Shown in pieces: positions 8,079-17,325 of a stretch of 64,000 bases of DNA; within the stretch, counting starts at the first letter, position 1; every line of letters starts with the position of its first letter. Position numbers and translations under genes: made by a program. The DNA is from Micromonospora sp. Llam0 (lineage in GTDB: Bacteria > Actinomycetota > Actinomycetes > Mycobacteriales > Micromonosporaceae), in assembly GCF_003751085.1 (NCBI RefSeq), contig NZ_RJJY01000001.1:992001-1056000 (forward strand). Direction: 5' to 3'. A model generated the notes under the pieces. That model saw nothing but the letters and a program-made list of their open reading frames with translations, made no database searches and was not told the DNA's origin.

Positions 8079-10334
8079 TCACAGCCCTCCGTGGAACGTC
8101 CGGGAGATGACCTCGCGCTGCTGCTCGGCGGTGAGCCGCACGAAGTTCACCGCGTACCCGCTGACCCGGATGGTCAGCTGCGGGTACCGCTCCGGGTGCG
8201 CCATCGCGTCTTCCAGGGTGGCCCGGTCCAGCACGTTGACGTTGAGGTGGAAGCCGCCGGCGTCGGTGTAGCCGTCCAGCACACCGACCAGGTTGGCCAC
8301 CCGCTCCGCCGGGGTGCGTCCCAGGCCGGCCGGGGTCACCGTGGTGGTCAGCGAGATGCCGTCGCGGGCGCAGTCGTACGGCAGCTTCGCCACCGACATC
8401 GCCGCGGCCACCAGCCCGTGCCGGTCCCGGCCGTTCATCGGGTTGGCACCCGGGGCGAACGGTTCGCCGGCCCGCCGGCCGTCCGGGGTGTGCCCGGTGT
8501 GCTTGCCGTACACCACGTTCGAGGTGATGGTCAGCACCGACAGGCTGTGCTCGGCCTCGCGGTAGGCCGGCTGCCGGCGCAGCTTCGCCATGAACGTCTC
8601 GACCAGCCAGACCGCGATCTCGTCCACCCGGTCGTCGTTGTTGCCGAAGGCCGGGTAGTCACCGTCGACCACGTAGTCGACCACCAGTCCGGTCTCGTCG
8701 CGCAGCACCTTGACCCGGGCGTACCGGATCGCCGACAGGCTGTCGGCGGCCACCGACAGGCCGGCGATCCCGCAGGCCAGGAACCGGTGCACCGGGTAGT
8801 CGTGCAGCGCCATCTGCAACCGTTCGTACGCGTACCGGTCGTGCATGTGGTGGATGACGTTGAGCGCGGTGACGTAGGTGGCGGCCAGCCAGTCCAACGT
8901 CCGGTCGAACGCCGCGAGGACCTCGTCGTAGTCGAGGATCTCCCCACCGACCGGCTGACTGACCGGGGCGATCTGCTCGCCGGTGACCTCGTCACGGCCG
9001 CCGTTGACCGCGTACAGCAGGGCCTTGGCCAGGTTGGCCCGGGCCCCGAAGAACTGCATGTCCCGGCCGACGCGCATGGCCGACACGCAGCAGGCGATCG
9101 CGGTGTCGTCGTCGTACCAGGACCGCAGCGTGTCGTCGTTCTCGTACTGGATGGCGCTGGTGTCCAGCGACACCTGGGCGCAGAACCTCTTGAACCCCTC
9201 GGGCAGCGTGGGCGACCAGAGCACGGTCAGGTTCGGCTCCGGCGCCGGTCCCAGGTTGTAGAGCGTCTGCAGGTAGCGGAACGTGGTCCGGGTGACCAGG
9301 GTCCGCCCGTCGGCGCCGGTCCCGCCCAGCGATTCGGTCACCCAGGTGGGGTCGCCGGAGAAGAGCTCGTCGTACTCGGGGGTGCGCAGGAACCGGATGA
9401 TCCGCAACTTGATCACGAAGTCGTCGACCAGCTCCTGCGCGGCCAGCTCGGTCAGCTGTCCGGCGTCGATGTCGCGCTGCAGGTAGACGTCGAGGAACGT
9501 GGCGGTCCGGCCGAGTGACATCGCCGCGCCGTTCTGTTCCTTGCAGGCGGCCAGGTAGGCGAAGTACAGCCACTGGACGGCCTCCCGGGCGTCGGCGGCG
9601 GGCCGGGTCACGTCGTAGCCGTACGCCGCCGCCATCTCGACCAGCTCCCCGAGGGCCCGGATCTGCTCGGCCAGCTCCGCCCGGTCGCGGATCACGTCGT
9701 CGGTGGACGGGACCAGATCCAGCGCCTCACGGTGGGCCCGGCGTTCGGCGATCAACCGGTCCACCCCGTACAGGGCGACCCGCCGGTAGTCACCGATGAT
9801 CCGGCCCCGCCCGTAGGCGTCCGGCAGTCCGGTGACGATGTGCGAGCGACGGGCCCGCAGCACGTCGGCCGGGTAGGCGTCGAAGACGGCGTCGTTGTGG
9901 GTCTTGCGGTACGTGGTGAAGATCTGGTGCACCTGTGGGTCGGCCGGGTAGCCGTACGCCGCGAGGGCGTTCTCCACCGTCCGCAGCCCGCCGTGCGGCA
10001 TGATCGCCCGACGTAGCGGCGCGTCGGTCTGCAGGCCGACGATCAGCTCGCGGTCCTTGTCGATGTAGCCGGGGGCGTGCGCGGTGATGGTGGACGGCGT
10101 CGCGGCATCGATGTCGTAGACACCCCGGCGGCGTTCCTCGACGAACATGTCGCGCAGCCGGTCCCAGACCGCCCGGGTCCGGTCGGTCGCGCCGGTCAGG
10201 AATCCGGCGTCGCCGGTGTACGGCGTGTAGTTGGCCTGGACGAAGGCGGCCACGTCGATCGTGTCCCGCCACCGTCGTCCCTGGAAGGTCCGCCACGGAT
10301 CGCGGATCTGCTCGGCGAACACGTCAGCCTCCAT
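8079..10334 (-). CDS. pflB: Formate C-acetyltransferase (pyruvate formate-lyase)
   Basis: The product is 751 residues, close to the roughly 760 of classical PFL. It cleaves pyruvate with CoA to acetyl-CoA and formate. The adjacent active-site cysteines are C415-C416 (AIACCVSAM) and the glycyl-radical loop is RVSGYAVNF with G726, followed by an ISRTF tail typical of true PFL rather than other glycyl-radical enzymes. [12 protein letters not shown] also matches the PFL N-terminal domain. The gene lies downstream of two Usp genes and directly upstream of pflA. PFL is uncommon in aerobic filamentous actinomycetes; here it could allow survival fermentation during hypoxia (inference). Confidence 0.95.
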   Translation of the reverse strand: MEADVFAEQIRDPWRTFQGRRWRDTIDVAAFVQANYTPYTGDAGFLTGATDRTRAVWDRLRDMFVEERRRGVYDIDAATPSTITAHAPGYIDKDRELIVGLQTDAPLRRAIMPHGGLRTVENALAAYGYPADPQVHQIFTTYRKTHNDAVFDAYPADVLRARRSHIVTGLPDAYGRGRIIGDYRRVALYGVDRLIAERRAHREALDLVPSTDDVIRDRAELAEQIRALGELVEMAAAYGYDVTRPAADAREAVQWLYFAYLAACKEQNGAAMSLGRTATFLDVYLQRDIDAGQLTELAAQELVDDFVIKLRIIRFLRTPEYDELFSGDPTWVTESLGGTGADGRTLVTRTTFRYLQTLYNLGPAPEPNLTVLWSPTLPEGFKRFCAQVSLDTSAIQYENDDTLRSWYDDDTAIACCVSAMRVGRDMQFFGARANLAKALLYAVNGGRDEVTGEQIAPVSQPVGGEILDYDEVLAAFDRTLDWLAATYVTALNVIHHMHDRYAYERLQMALHDYPVHRFLACGIAGLSVAADSLSAIRYARVKVLRDETGLVVDYVVDGDYPAFGNNDDRVDEIAVWLVETFMAKLRRQPAYREAEHSLSVLTITSNVVYGKHTGHTPDGRRAGEPFAPGANPMNGRDRHGLVAAAMSVAKLPYDCARDGISLTTTVTPAGLGRTPAERVANLVGVLDGYTDAGGFHLNVNVLDRATLEDAMAHPERYPQLTIRVSGYAVNFVRLTAEQQREVISRTFHGGL

Positions 10335-10345
10335 TGGGGTATGTG

Positions 10346-10373
10346 CCCGGCGGGTCGGGGACGGCCCGCCGGG
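10346..10373 (-). promoter_or_regulatory. GC-rich hairpin upstream of pflB
   Basis: CCCGGCGGG (10346-10354) and CCCGCCGGG (10365-10373) form a perfect 9-bp inverted repeat with a 10-nt loop, between the stop codon of the Usp gene and the pflB start. There is no T-run. It could be an attenuating or processing hairpin that sets pflB level relative to the usp genes, or a weak terminator. It is followed by short direct repeats of the type TTGTCGTCGGCG. Confidence 0.4.
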
Positions 10374-10428
10374 CGGGGGTTGTCGTCGGCGCGGTTGTCG
10401 TCGGCGGGGTGGGCGTCGGCGCGCCCAC

Positions 10429-11301
10429 TCAGCGGGCGTCGGCCGGGATGGAGTCGCGGATCACCGCGACCGGGCTGTGACTGTGGTGCAGCAGCTGCTG
10501 CGACACCGAGCCGAGCAGCAGGCCGGTGAAGCCACCCCGGCCGCGTGAGCCGACCACGACCAGGCTGGCGGTACGCGATGCGTCGACCAGGACCCGGCCG
10601 GGGTTGTCGACGACCGCCTCGGCGGTCATCGTGACCTCGGGGTACTTCTCCCGCCACCCGGTCAGCTCGTCGTCGAGCAGAGCACGCTCGGCGGCGACGA
10701 TTTCCCGGGGGTCGAAGGCCGGCGGCTGCCACCGTGGTGCCGGCGGGTGCCAGGCACGCAGCACCCGCAGCGGCACCGCCCGGCTGGCCGCCTGCTCGAC
10801 GGCGAAGCGCAGCGCGGCCAGCGACGGCTCGGAGCCGTCCACGCCGACCACCACCGGGGCGGTCGGGTGGGCCGCGCCGCGGACCACCACCACCGGGCAG
10901 TGCGCGTGCGTGGAGACGGCCACGCTGGTCGACCCGAGCAGCAGGTCCGCGAAGCCGCCGTGCCCCCGGTTGCCGACCACCAGCAACGCCGCGTCCCGGG
11001 ACTTCTCCCGCAGCCGTAGGGCGGCGGGTCCGTCGAGGACGACGGTGCCGATGTCGGCGTCCGGGTGTGTCTCGGCGGCCTCGGCAGCCGCCACCCGCAG
11101 CATCGTCTCCGCGTCGCGCCGGGATGCCGCGTTCGGCCAGCTTGCCGGTACGGGGACCAGCGGCCCGGCCCCGGTCGGCCACTCGAACGCGTACGCGAGG
11201 ACTACCGGGGTGGCGGTCCGGACGGCTTCGGCGACCGCCCAGCTGACTGCGGCGTCGGCGCTGGACGACCCGTCGTAGCCGACGACGATCGGCCTGACCA
11301 T
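10429..11301 (-). CDS. Universal stress protein, tandem two-domain
   Basis: The product is 290 residues with two UspA domains. The first opens [15 protein letters not shown] and ends with [17 protein letters not shown] and HCPVVVV. The second opens [17 protein letters not shown] and ends with [17 protein letters not shown] and HSPVAVI. Both contain the G-x2-G-x9-G(S/T) ATP-binding signature, so ATP binding is expected. The architecture matches mycobacterial Rv2623 and Rv1996, which are DosR-regulated. It lies 16 bp after the single-domain Usp gene and 94 bp before pflB on the same strand. Confidence 0.92.
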   Translation of the reverse strand: MVRPIVVGYDGSSSADAAVSWAVAEAVRTATPVVLAYAFEWPTGAGPLVPVPASWPNAASRRDAETMLRVAAAEAAETHPDADIGTVVLDGPAALRLREKSRDAALLVVGNRGHGGFADLLLGSTSVAVSTHAHCPVVVVRGAAHPTAPVVVGVDGSEPSLAALRFAVEQAASRAVPLRVLRAWHPPAPRWQPPAFDPREIVAAERALLDDELTGWREKYPEVTMTAEAVVDNPGRVLVDASRTASLVVVGSRGRGGFTGLLLGSVSQQLLHHSHSPVAVIRDSIPADAR

Positions 11302-11317
11302 GGCGATTACCTCCGGC

Positions 11318-11767
11318 TCAGCTGGTGGTGTCGGTGGCCGAGGAGACCAGCGCGGGGACGGGGATCACCACGACCGGGCAGGTGGCCTTGCGGATGCACT
11401 CCTCGCTGACCGAGCCGAGGACGGTGTGCTGCAGGCGGCCGTGGCCGTGGCTGCCCAGGACCAGCAGATCCGCGCCGCGGGCGGCGGTGGCCAGCACGTC
11501 GGCGGCGCGGCCTTCGACCACCTCGCCGACGACCGGCGTCGCCGATCCGAGCCGGGCGGTCAGCGCGGCGATCTCCTGGTCCAGCAGTTCGCTGGCGCGT
11601 TGCCGCTCCTCGATGGGGCTGACCGCGGTTCCACCGTCCCACCGCCAGGCGACGACGGCGCGCAGCGCGCCGCCCCGCTCGGCGGCTTCCCTGGCGGCCC
11701 AGTCGAGAGCCCGGCGGCTGCCCTCGGAGCCGTCGATACCGACGACGATCAGGTGACTGGCGCTCAT
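11318..11767 (-). CDS. Universal stress protein, single domain
   Basis: The product is 149 residues from the ATG at 11767, which sits 9 nt after AAGGAG; a GTG three codons earlier is too close to that site to be the likely start. The UspA fold is evident: IVVGIDGSEGSRRALDWA at the N-terminus and GSHGHGRLQHTVLGSVS with CPVVVIP at the C-terminus, carrying the ATP-binding G-x2-G-x9-G-S pattern. It begins 5 bp after the stop of the HTH regulator gene and ends 16 bp before the tandem Usp gene, so the three probably form one transcript that may read on into pflBA. Confidence 0.92.
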   Translation of the reverse strand: MSASHLIVVGIDGSEGSRRALDWAAREAAERGGALRAVVAWRWDGGTAVSPIEERQRASELLDQEIAALTARLGSATPVVGEVVEGRAADVLATAARGADLLVLGSHGHGRLQHTVLGSVSEECIRKATCPVVVIPVPALVSSATDTTS

Positions 11768-11772
11768 GATCC

Positions 11773-12237
11773 TCACTCCTTCAGTTGAACCTGACTACAG
11801 TCCACCTCCGTTGACGGGTGGGGGACAGGTGCGAAGGACCCGCCGTTGCGGGACTGGGGTCCCGTAGGTCGACCGGCCGGCGTCGGATGTGGTCCGGCCG
11901 GCGGCGGTACCGTCGGCGGCGGTCCGGCCGCAGCCGGCTCGCCGCCGGTGAACAGCGCGAGCAACTCGCCGACCAGGTGGTCGCATTCGGCCGGATGTCG
12001 GAACGGTACGTGTGGATTGACGGTGTACTCGTTGCGCCGGCCGACCCGGTGCCGGGTGAGGTATCCGGCTTCCTCCAGGTCGGCGACGATGGTGTGCGCC
12101 GCGCGTTCGGTTATCCCGACCCGCGCCGCCACGTCCCGCAGCCGGGCCCGTGGGTCGCGGGCGATGGCGAGCAGGACGTGTCCGTGGTTGCTGAGCAGGG
12201 TCCAGGGCGGAAGGCGCCACGTGTCGGGGGTTGTCAC
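11773..12237 (-). CDS. Winged helix-turn-helix (MarR-like) transcriptional regulator
   Basis: The product is 154 residues from the GTG at 12237; the frame is open far upstream, but that part lies inside the ppdK region and is not coding. Residues about 10-75 form a winged HTH: WTLLSNHGHVLLAIA, RLRDVAARVGITERAAHTIV (recognition helix) and a wing EEAGYLTRHRVGRRNEYTV. The last third is Pro/Gly/Ala-rich and unstructured. It lies 5 bp upstream of the Usp genes, so it may regulate the usp-pfl run. A TATGAT box sits 6 nt before the GTG and no Shine-Dalgarno sequence is visible, which suggests a leaderless transcript. Confidence 0.8.
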   Translation of the reverse strand: MTTPDTWRLPPWTLLSNHGHVLLAIARDPRARLRDVAARVGITERAAHTIVADLEEAGYLTRHRVGRRNEYTVNPHVPFRHPAECDHLVGELLALFTGGEPAAAGPPPTVPPPAGPHPTPAGRPTGPQSRNGGSFAPVPHPSTEVDCSQVQLKE

Positions 12238-12243
12238 AGGGTA

Positions 12244-12249
12244 ATCATA
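12244..12249 (-). promoter_or_regulatory. Probable leaderless -10 box (TATGAT) for the HTH regulator
   Basis: On the minus strand TATGAT is followed by 6 nt (TACCCT) and then the GTG start at 12237, with no ribosome-binding site. This is the spacing expected when transcription begins at the start codon, a common arrangement in actinobacteria. No convincing -35 was found. Confidence 0.45.
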
Positions 12250-12332
12250 TGAGTACCAATACGTGAACATCGTCCACATGGTTGCCGTCCCCGACCATGC
12301 CGGACCGCGGTGTACCGACCGTGCGGGCAACC

Positions 12333-12770
12333 TCACCGACTCAACCGCCGGGCCCGTAGCAGCCGGGCCCACCAGGGCCGACGGCCGTCGGCGACGACCC
12401 GTGGCGCTGGACCGGGCAGTCCCTTGAAACTGACCCAGCCGCCCGGTCCCATGGTGACCGTACCGACGGCGGCGGGACGGCGGCGAGCGACCGCCGCGAC
12501 CGCCGCAGCGCCCACCGCGGCGACCGCCACCGCCGCGGCCGCAGCGGCGACCCGGTCGGCGGCGACCACCGGCCGGTAGCGGACCCGGCCGGCGGTGCAC
12601 ACGAACACGCCGAGCGGCCGGCCGCCGCTGCTCACCGGGATGAGCACGGCCGGATCGGTGCCGCCGGTGCCGATCACGGGGCCGAACGGACCGGACTGCG
12701 CACCGGCGGCGCGGTCCGTCGGACCGGATGCGGGCGTCGACCGGGTACGGCCGACCGGGACGGTGATCAT
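12333..12770 (-). CDS. Hypothetical protein with Ala/Val-rich hydrophobic segment
   Basis: The product is 145 residues from the ATG at 12770, which follows GAGGAGG at good spacing. I do not recognise the family. The N-terminal half contains short strands (PAVLIPVSSGGRPLGVFVCTA); residues about 68-95 are an almost pure Ala/Val stretch that could be a membrane helix; and the C-terminal part has TMGPGGWVSFKGLP and a basic tail. It lies between the ppdK gene and the HTH/usp genes on the same strand, so it may belong to the same stress island. The strong ribosome-binding site and codon use support it being real. Confidence 0.6.
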   Translation of the reverse strand: MITVPVGRTRSTPASGPTDRAAGAQSGPFGPVIGTGGTDPAVLIPVSSGGRPLGVFVCTAGRVRYRPVVAADRVAAAAAAVAVAAVGAAAVAAVARRRPAAVGTVTMGPGGWVSFKGLPGPAPRVVADGRRPWWARLLRARRLSR

Positions 12771-12833
12771 CGTGGACCTCCTCGACGGCGCCCGGTGGGC
12801 CGGTGCCCGCACACCGACCCACCGGGCGAGCGG

Positions 12834-15527
12834 TCAACGGGTGTCGGACCGGTGAGCTGGGCGGACCGCCGCCCGTCCGGCCTCCAGCCGGGCCAGCGGC
12901 ACCCGGTACGGCGAGCAGGAGACGTAGTCGAACCCGGCGTCGTGGAAGAACCGCACCGAGTCCGGGTCGCCGCCGTGCTCGCCGCAGACGCCGATCTCCA
13001 GGTCCGGCCGGGTCGCCCGGGCGTCCGCGACCGCGATCTGGATCAGCCGTCCGATACCGGCGGCGTCGATCGACTCGAACGGCGACACCGGGAAGATGCC
13101 GAGCTCCAGGTAGCGGCCGAAGAACACCCCTTCGACGTCGTCGCGGGAGAAGCCCCAACCCAGCTGGGTGAGGTCGTTGGTGCCGAACGAGAAGAAGTCC
13201 GCCACCTCGGCGATCGCGCTGGCCGTGAGGGCCGCTCGCGGTACCTCGATCATGGTGCCGACCGGGATCGGCGGCAGGCCGTCGAAGTCGGCGAGCAGCG
13301 CCTCGGCCTGTTCCCGTACCGCCTCCAGTTCCTGCACCGAGCCGACCAGCGGCACCATGATCTGCGGACGGGGGTCGCCGCCGGCCCGCAGCCGGACGAC
13401 GGTCGCCTCCGCGATCGCCCGCACCTGGGTGGCGAACAGACCCGGCACCATCAGGCCGAGCCGGACACCGCGCAGGCCGAGCATCGGGTTGGCCTCGTGC
13501 ATCCGACGGACCGCCGCGAGCAGCCGCCCGTCGTGCCCCGGGTCTTCGCCGAGCGCCTCGGCCCGGGCCACCCGGGCGGCCAACTCGTCGAGGGCGGGCA
13601 GGAACTCGTGCAGCGGCGGGTCCAGCAGCCGGATGGTGACCGGCTGGCCGTCCGTCTCGGCCAGCAACTCCTCGAAATCCTGCCGCTGCAGCGGGCGCAG
13701 CGCGGCCAGCGCGGCGTCGCGGTCGGCGTCGGTCTCGGCGAGGATCAGCCGTTCGACCAGTTCCCGGCGGTCGCCGAGGAACATGTGCTCGGTCCGGCAC
13801 AGGCCGATGCCGGCGGCACCGAACGCCCGGGCCCGGCGGGCGTCGGCGGCGCTGTCCGCGTTGGCCCGCACCGCGAGCCGGCGCACCACGTCCGCGTGGC
13901 CCAGCAGCCGGTGCACCGCCGACACCAGCGGGTCCGACTCCGGTGCCAGCTCGCCCTCGATGTAGCGCAACACCGGTGACGGGTGGACCGTGACGGCGCC
14001 GGCGTAGACGGCGCCGGTCGCCCCGTCGATCGAGATCAGGTCCCCGGCGTGCAGCACGGTCGGCGCCGCCCCGGCGCCGTCGGCGACGGTGATCTCGCCG
14101 GCCACCGGGTCGACGGTCAACGCCTCGGCACCGCAGACGCAGGTACGGCCCATGCCGCGCGCCACTACGGCGGCGTGCGAGGTCTTGCCACCCCGGCTGG
14201 TCAGGATGCCGGCGGCGGCGATCATCCCGGGCAGGTCGTCCGGGTTGGTCTCCCGACGCACCAGGATGACCCGCTCGCCCCGACCGGCGGCGGCGACCGC
14301 CGCGTCGGAGTCGAACACCACCCGGCCGACGGCCGCGCCCGGAGCGGCCGGTACGCCGACCGCGAGCGGCGAGGGCGCGGCGGCCGGGTCGAACCGGGGG
14401 AACATCAGCTGACCGAGCTGGGCCCCGGTGACCCGGTCGAGTGCCTCGTCGAGGTCGATGACGCCCTCGTCGACCAGTTGCGCGGCGATGACGAAGGCGG
14501 CTTCGGCGGTCCGCTTGCCGACCCGGGTCTGCAGCATCCACAGGGTGCCACGTTCGATGGTGAACTCGACGTCACACAGGTCGCGGTAGTGGTGCTCCAG
14601 AGTGTCCATGATGGTCATCAGCCGGTGGAAGCTGCGCGGGTCGATCAGCTCCAGTTCCTGCAACGGGACCGTGTTGCGGACCCCGGACACCACGTCCTCG
14701 CCCTGGGCGTTGGCCAGGTAGTCGCCGTACACGCCGCGCGCGCCGGTCGCCGGGTCGCGGGTGAACGCCACCCCGGTGCCGGAGTCCGGGCCCCGGTTGC
14801 CGAACACCATCGCCATCACGTTCACCGCGGTGCCCAGCTCGGCCGGGATCCGTTCCTGCCGGCGGTAGAGCACCGCGCGCTCGGCGTTCCACGACTCGAA
14901 GACCGCCCGGATCGCCAGGTCGAGCTGTTCGTGCGGCGACTGCGGGAAGTCCCGGCCGGTGTGCTGGTGGAAGACCTTCTGGTACGCCTCCACCAGGGCG
15001 CGCAGGTCGTCGGCGCCGAGCGCCGAGTCCGCGGTGACCCCGGCGGTCCGTTTCACCGTCTCCAACTCGGCGGTGAACAGCTCGTCGGGCACGCCGAACA
15101 CGGTCCGGCCGAACATCTGCACCAGCCGGCGGTAGGAGTCCCAGGCGAAGCGATCGTCGCCGCTCTGCGCGGCGAGGCCGTGCACGGTGGCGTCGGTCAA
15201 CCCGATGTCCAGGACGGTCTCCATCATGCCGGGCATCGAGAACCGGGCACCGGACCGGACGGCGAGCAGCAGCGGGTCGTGCCGGTCGCCGAGCCGCTTG
15301 CCCAGCCGTGCCTCCATGCCCCGGAGGTGGCGGTTGACCTCGTCGAACATCCCGGCCGGCGGTGTGCCGTCGGCGAGGTAGACGCGGCAGGCGGCGGTGG
15401 TGACGGTGAAGCCGGGCGGTACCGGCAGGCCGAGCCGGGTCATCTCCGCCAGGTTGGCGCCCTTGCCGCCGAGCAGGTCGGTGAGTTCGCGGTTACCTTC
15501 GATGAAGTCGTAGACGAATTTCGGCAT
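12834..15527 (-). CDS. ppdK: Pyruvate, phosphate dikinase
   Basis: The product is 897 residues from the ATG at 15527 behind GGAGG; a 76-codon upstream extension overlaps the neighbouring Usp region and is rejected. It interconverts pyruvate, ATP and Pi with PEP, AMP and PPi. The N-terminal ATP-grasp domain starts MPKFVYDF and contains LLGGKGANLAEM and RSGARFSMPGMMETVL. The swivelling phosphohistidine domain has GGKTSHAAVVARGMG with H451. The C-terminal PEP/pyruvate barrel ends with FGTNDLTQLGWGFSRDD and GVCGEHGGDP. It lies between a tandem Usp gene and stress genes. PPDK with PFL and Usp proteins suggests PEP/pyruvate/PPi rebalancing under energy stress (inference). Confidence 0.95.
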   Translation of the reverse strand: MPKFVYDFIEGNRELTDLLGGKGANLAEMTRLGLPVPPGFTVTTAACRVYLADGTPPAGMFDEVNRHLRGMEARLGKRLGDRHDPLLLAVRSGARFSMPGMMETVLDIGLTDATVHGLAAQSGDDRFAWDSYRRLVQMFGRTVFGVPDELFTAELETVKRTAGVTADSALGADDLRALVEAYQKVFHQHTGRDFPQSPHEQLDLAIRAVFESWNAERAVLYRRQERIPAELGTAVNVMAMVFGNRGPDSGTGVAFTRDPATGARGVYGDYLANAQGEDVVSGVRNTVPLQELELIDPRSFHRLMTIMDTLEHHYRDLCDVEFTIERGTLWMLQTRVGKRTAEAAFVIAAQLVDEGVIDLDEALDRVTGAQLGQLMFPRFDPAAAPSPLAVGVPAAPGAAVGRVVFDSDAAVAAAGRGERVILVRRETNPDDLPGMIAAAGILTSRGGKTSHAAVVARGMGRTCVCGAEALTVDPVAGEITVADGAGAAPTVLHAGDLISIDGATGAVYAGAVTVHPSPVLRYIEGELAPESDPLVSAVHRLLGHADVVRRLAVRANADSAADARRARAFGAAGIGLCRTEHMFLGDRRELVERLILAETDADRDAALAALRPLQRQDFEELLAETDGQPVTIRLLDPPLHEFLPALDELAARVARAEALGEDPGHDGRLLAAVRRMHEANPMLGLRGVRLGLMVPGLFATQVRAIAEATVVRLRAGGDPRPQIMVPLVGSVQELEAVREQAEALLADFDGLPPIPVGTMIEVPRAALTASAIAEVADFFSFGTNDLTQLGWGFSRDDVEGVFFGRYLELGIFPVSPFESIDAAGIGRLIQIAVADARATRPDLEIGVCGEHGGDPDSVRFFHDAGFDYVSCSPYRVPLARLEAGRAAVRPAHRSDTR

Positions 15528-15636
15528 GGCGCCCGCCTCCTGCACTGGTTGGCGAATCTCTCTCCTTCCGTGGTAGCAGTGGTCGGTGCGGGCGGGGCAG
15601 GGCCGGTCGGGCCACCTCCCAGGGCATAGGTCCCGG

Positions 15637-16497
15637 TCAGTCGCCGGCGGGCGGCCGGGGGCCACCTTCGCGGACGATCGCCGTCGCGCACCCGGCGTGG
15701 TGCAGCACCGCCTGGCTGACCGCGCCGAGCGGTACCCGCAGCGGATGGTCGCCACGGGCTCCGACGACCACCAGCCCGGCCTGGGCGGAACGCTCGATCA
15801 GCACCCGGGCCGGCGGCCCGTTCACCACCTGCTGGCGGACCGCGACATCGGGATGCTTCTCCCGCCACGGGGTCACCGCCGCGGCGAGTTCGTCGGCGGT
15901 CGCCGCCGAGGCGTCGGCCCAGCTCGACTCGCTCTCCCAGCTGCGTACGACGATCAGGTCGCTGCCCCGTTGCGCGGCGGCGTCGAAGGCGAAGCCGAGC
16001 GCCCGCTCCGAGCCGGCCGAGCCGTCCACGCCGACCAGCACCGGCGCGGCCGGCTCGGGGGCCGGCTCGGAACCGGCCCGGGCGACCAGCACCGAGCAGT
16101 CCGCGCGGGCGGCGATCTGTACGGCGAGTGCGTCCAGCGGCAGGCAGGTCCACCGGGCCAGGTCCCCGTCGCCGATCACGACCAGCGACGCCATCCGGGA
16201 CTCCCGGAGCAGCGCGGTCGCCGGGGCGTTCTCGGACACTTCGGTGACGACGTCGATTCCGGGGGCCGTCCGGGTGGCGATCTCCACCGCGCGTTCGACG
16301 AGCTGGTAGGCGTCCGGCTGGGGTTCGTCGCCGCCGGACAGGTCGTCCGGGATCCAGCTGAGGGCGTGCACCAGCCGCAGCGGCCGGTGCGCGGTGGCGG
16401 CTTCCCGGGCGGCCAGGGCGACGGCGGCCCAGCTGGATGCCGAGTCGTGGACGCCGGCCACGATCCGGTCGCGGGCCGGCGCGGCGTGCTCCGACAT
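15637..16497 (-). CDS. Universal stress protein, tandem two-domain
   Basis: The product is 286 residues from the ATG at 16497, preceded by AAAGGAG. The first domain (RIVAGVHDSASSWAAVALA) is divergent, with VHDS in place of the usual VDGS, and has no glycine-rich ATP-binding tail. The second domain (APVLVGVDGSAGSERALGF) is more canonical but ends GARGDHPLRVPLGAVSQAVL, with the usual G-x-G-G replaced by GDHP, so ATP binding is uncertain. It lies 110 bp upstream of ppdK and is divergent from the HAD gene. It is the fourth Usp gene in 16 kb. Confidence 0.9.
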   Translation of the reverse strand: MSEHAAPARDRIVAGVHDSASSWAAVALAAREAATAHRPLRLVHALSWIPDDLSGGDEPQPDAYQLVERAVEIATRTAPGIDVVTEVSENAPATALLRESRMASLVVIGDGDLARWTCLPLDALAVQIAARADCSVLVARAGSEPAPEPAAPVLVGVDGSAGSERALGFAFDAAAQRGSDLIVVRSWESESSWADASAATADELAAAVTPWREKHPDVAVRQQVVNGPPARVLIERSAQAGLVVVGARGDHPLRVPLGAVSQAVLHHAGCATAIVREGGPRPPAGD

Positions 16498-16641
16498 CAC
16501 TGCTCCTTTCACCGCTGCTGTCCGGTGAGTGGGCCGCTGCAGCGACCCGGGTCGGATCGAGAAAAGGGAGCTCACCTGCGAGGATAGCGCTCAGTGACCC
16601 CGGTTGCGGGCGGATTCCGGTCGACCGGGCAGGATGGGATC

Positions 16642-17307
16642 ATGATCTCCGCAGTGGTGTTCGACATGGACGGCGTACTCATCGACACCGAGCCGGTTTG
16701 GGAGCGGGTCCGGCGCGACTACGTGGCCGGGGCCGGTGGTCGGTGGTTGCCGGACGCCCAGCAGCGGTTGATGGGGATGAGCACCCCGGAGTGGGCCGGC
16801 TACCTGGACGCGGACCTCGGCGTCGGGCGCGGCGCCGACCGGGTCGCCGACGAGGTTATCGACGCCATGGCGGCGCGGTACCGGGCCGAGCTGCCGCTGA
16901 TCCCGGGCGCGACCGAGGTGGTCCGCGACCTCGCCGGGCGGTTCCCGCTCGCGCTGGCCAGCTCCTCACCCCGCCGCCTGATCGAACAGGTGCTGGCCAC
17001 GGCAGGGCTCACCGACGCGTTCCGGGCGACCCTGTCGACCGAGGAGTGCGCGGCCGGCAAGCCGGACCCCGAGGTCTACCAGGTGGCGGCTCGGCTGCTC
17101 GGCGTACCGCCGCAGCGGTGCCTGGCGGTGGAGGATTCGAGCAACGGGCTGCGGTCCGCCGCGGCCGCCGGCCTGGTGGTGGTCGCGGTGCCGCACCCCG
17201 GGTACCCGCCGGCGGCCGACGCCCTGGCCGGCGCGACGCTCGTCGTCGACCGCCTCGACGAGCTGACGGTCGACCGAGTGCTCGCCCTCGCCGACGAGAT
17301 GCGCTAG
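16642..17307 (+). CDS. HAD-superfamily hydrolase (β-phosphoglucomutase/phosphatase-like)
   Basis: The product is 221 residues from the ATG at 16642. HAD motifs are complete: motif I VVFDMDGVLIDTE (nucleophile and acid/base Asp), motif II LASSSPRRL, motif III/IV GKPDPEVY and AVEDSSNGLRSAAAAG. The helical cap between motifs I and II puts it in subfamily I with β-phosphoglucomutases and small-sugar phosphatases. The substrate cannot be assigned. It is divergent from the tandem Usp gene, and the shared gap contains a 12-bp palindrome CGACCCGGGTCG at 16543-16554. Confidence 0.88.
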   Translation: MISAVVFDMDGVLIDTEPVWERVRRDYVAGAGGRWLPDAQQRLMGMSTPEWAGYLDADLGVGRGADRVADEVIDAMAARYRAELPLIPGATEVVRDLAGRFPLALASSSPRRLIEQVLATAGLTDAFRATLSTEECAAGKPDPEVYQVAARLLGVPPQRCLAVEDSSNGLRSAAAAGLVVVAVPHPGYPPAADALAGATLVVDRLDELTVDRVLALADEMR

Positions 17308-17325
17308 GCCGCGCGGCATCGATGT

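Noticed and set aside
11793..11802. GACTACAGTC, matching the DosR core GACT-N2-AGTC
   Set aside because: It lies inside the coding end of the HTH regulator and lacks the flanking GG/CC pairs on one side, so it was not annotated as a DosR box.
11773..14541. 922-codon frame including the HTH regulator
   Set aside because: Only the final 154 codons look like a protein; the rest is antisense-type or out-of-frame reading of the ppdK region.
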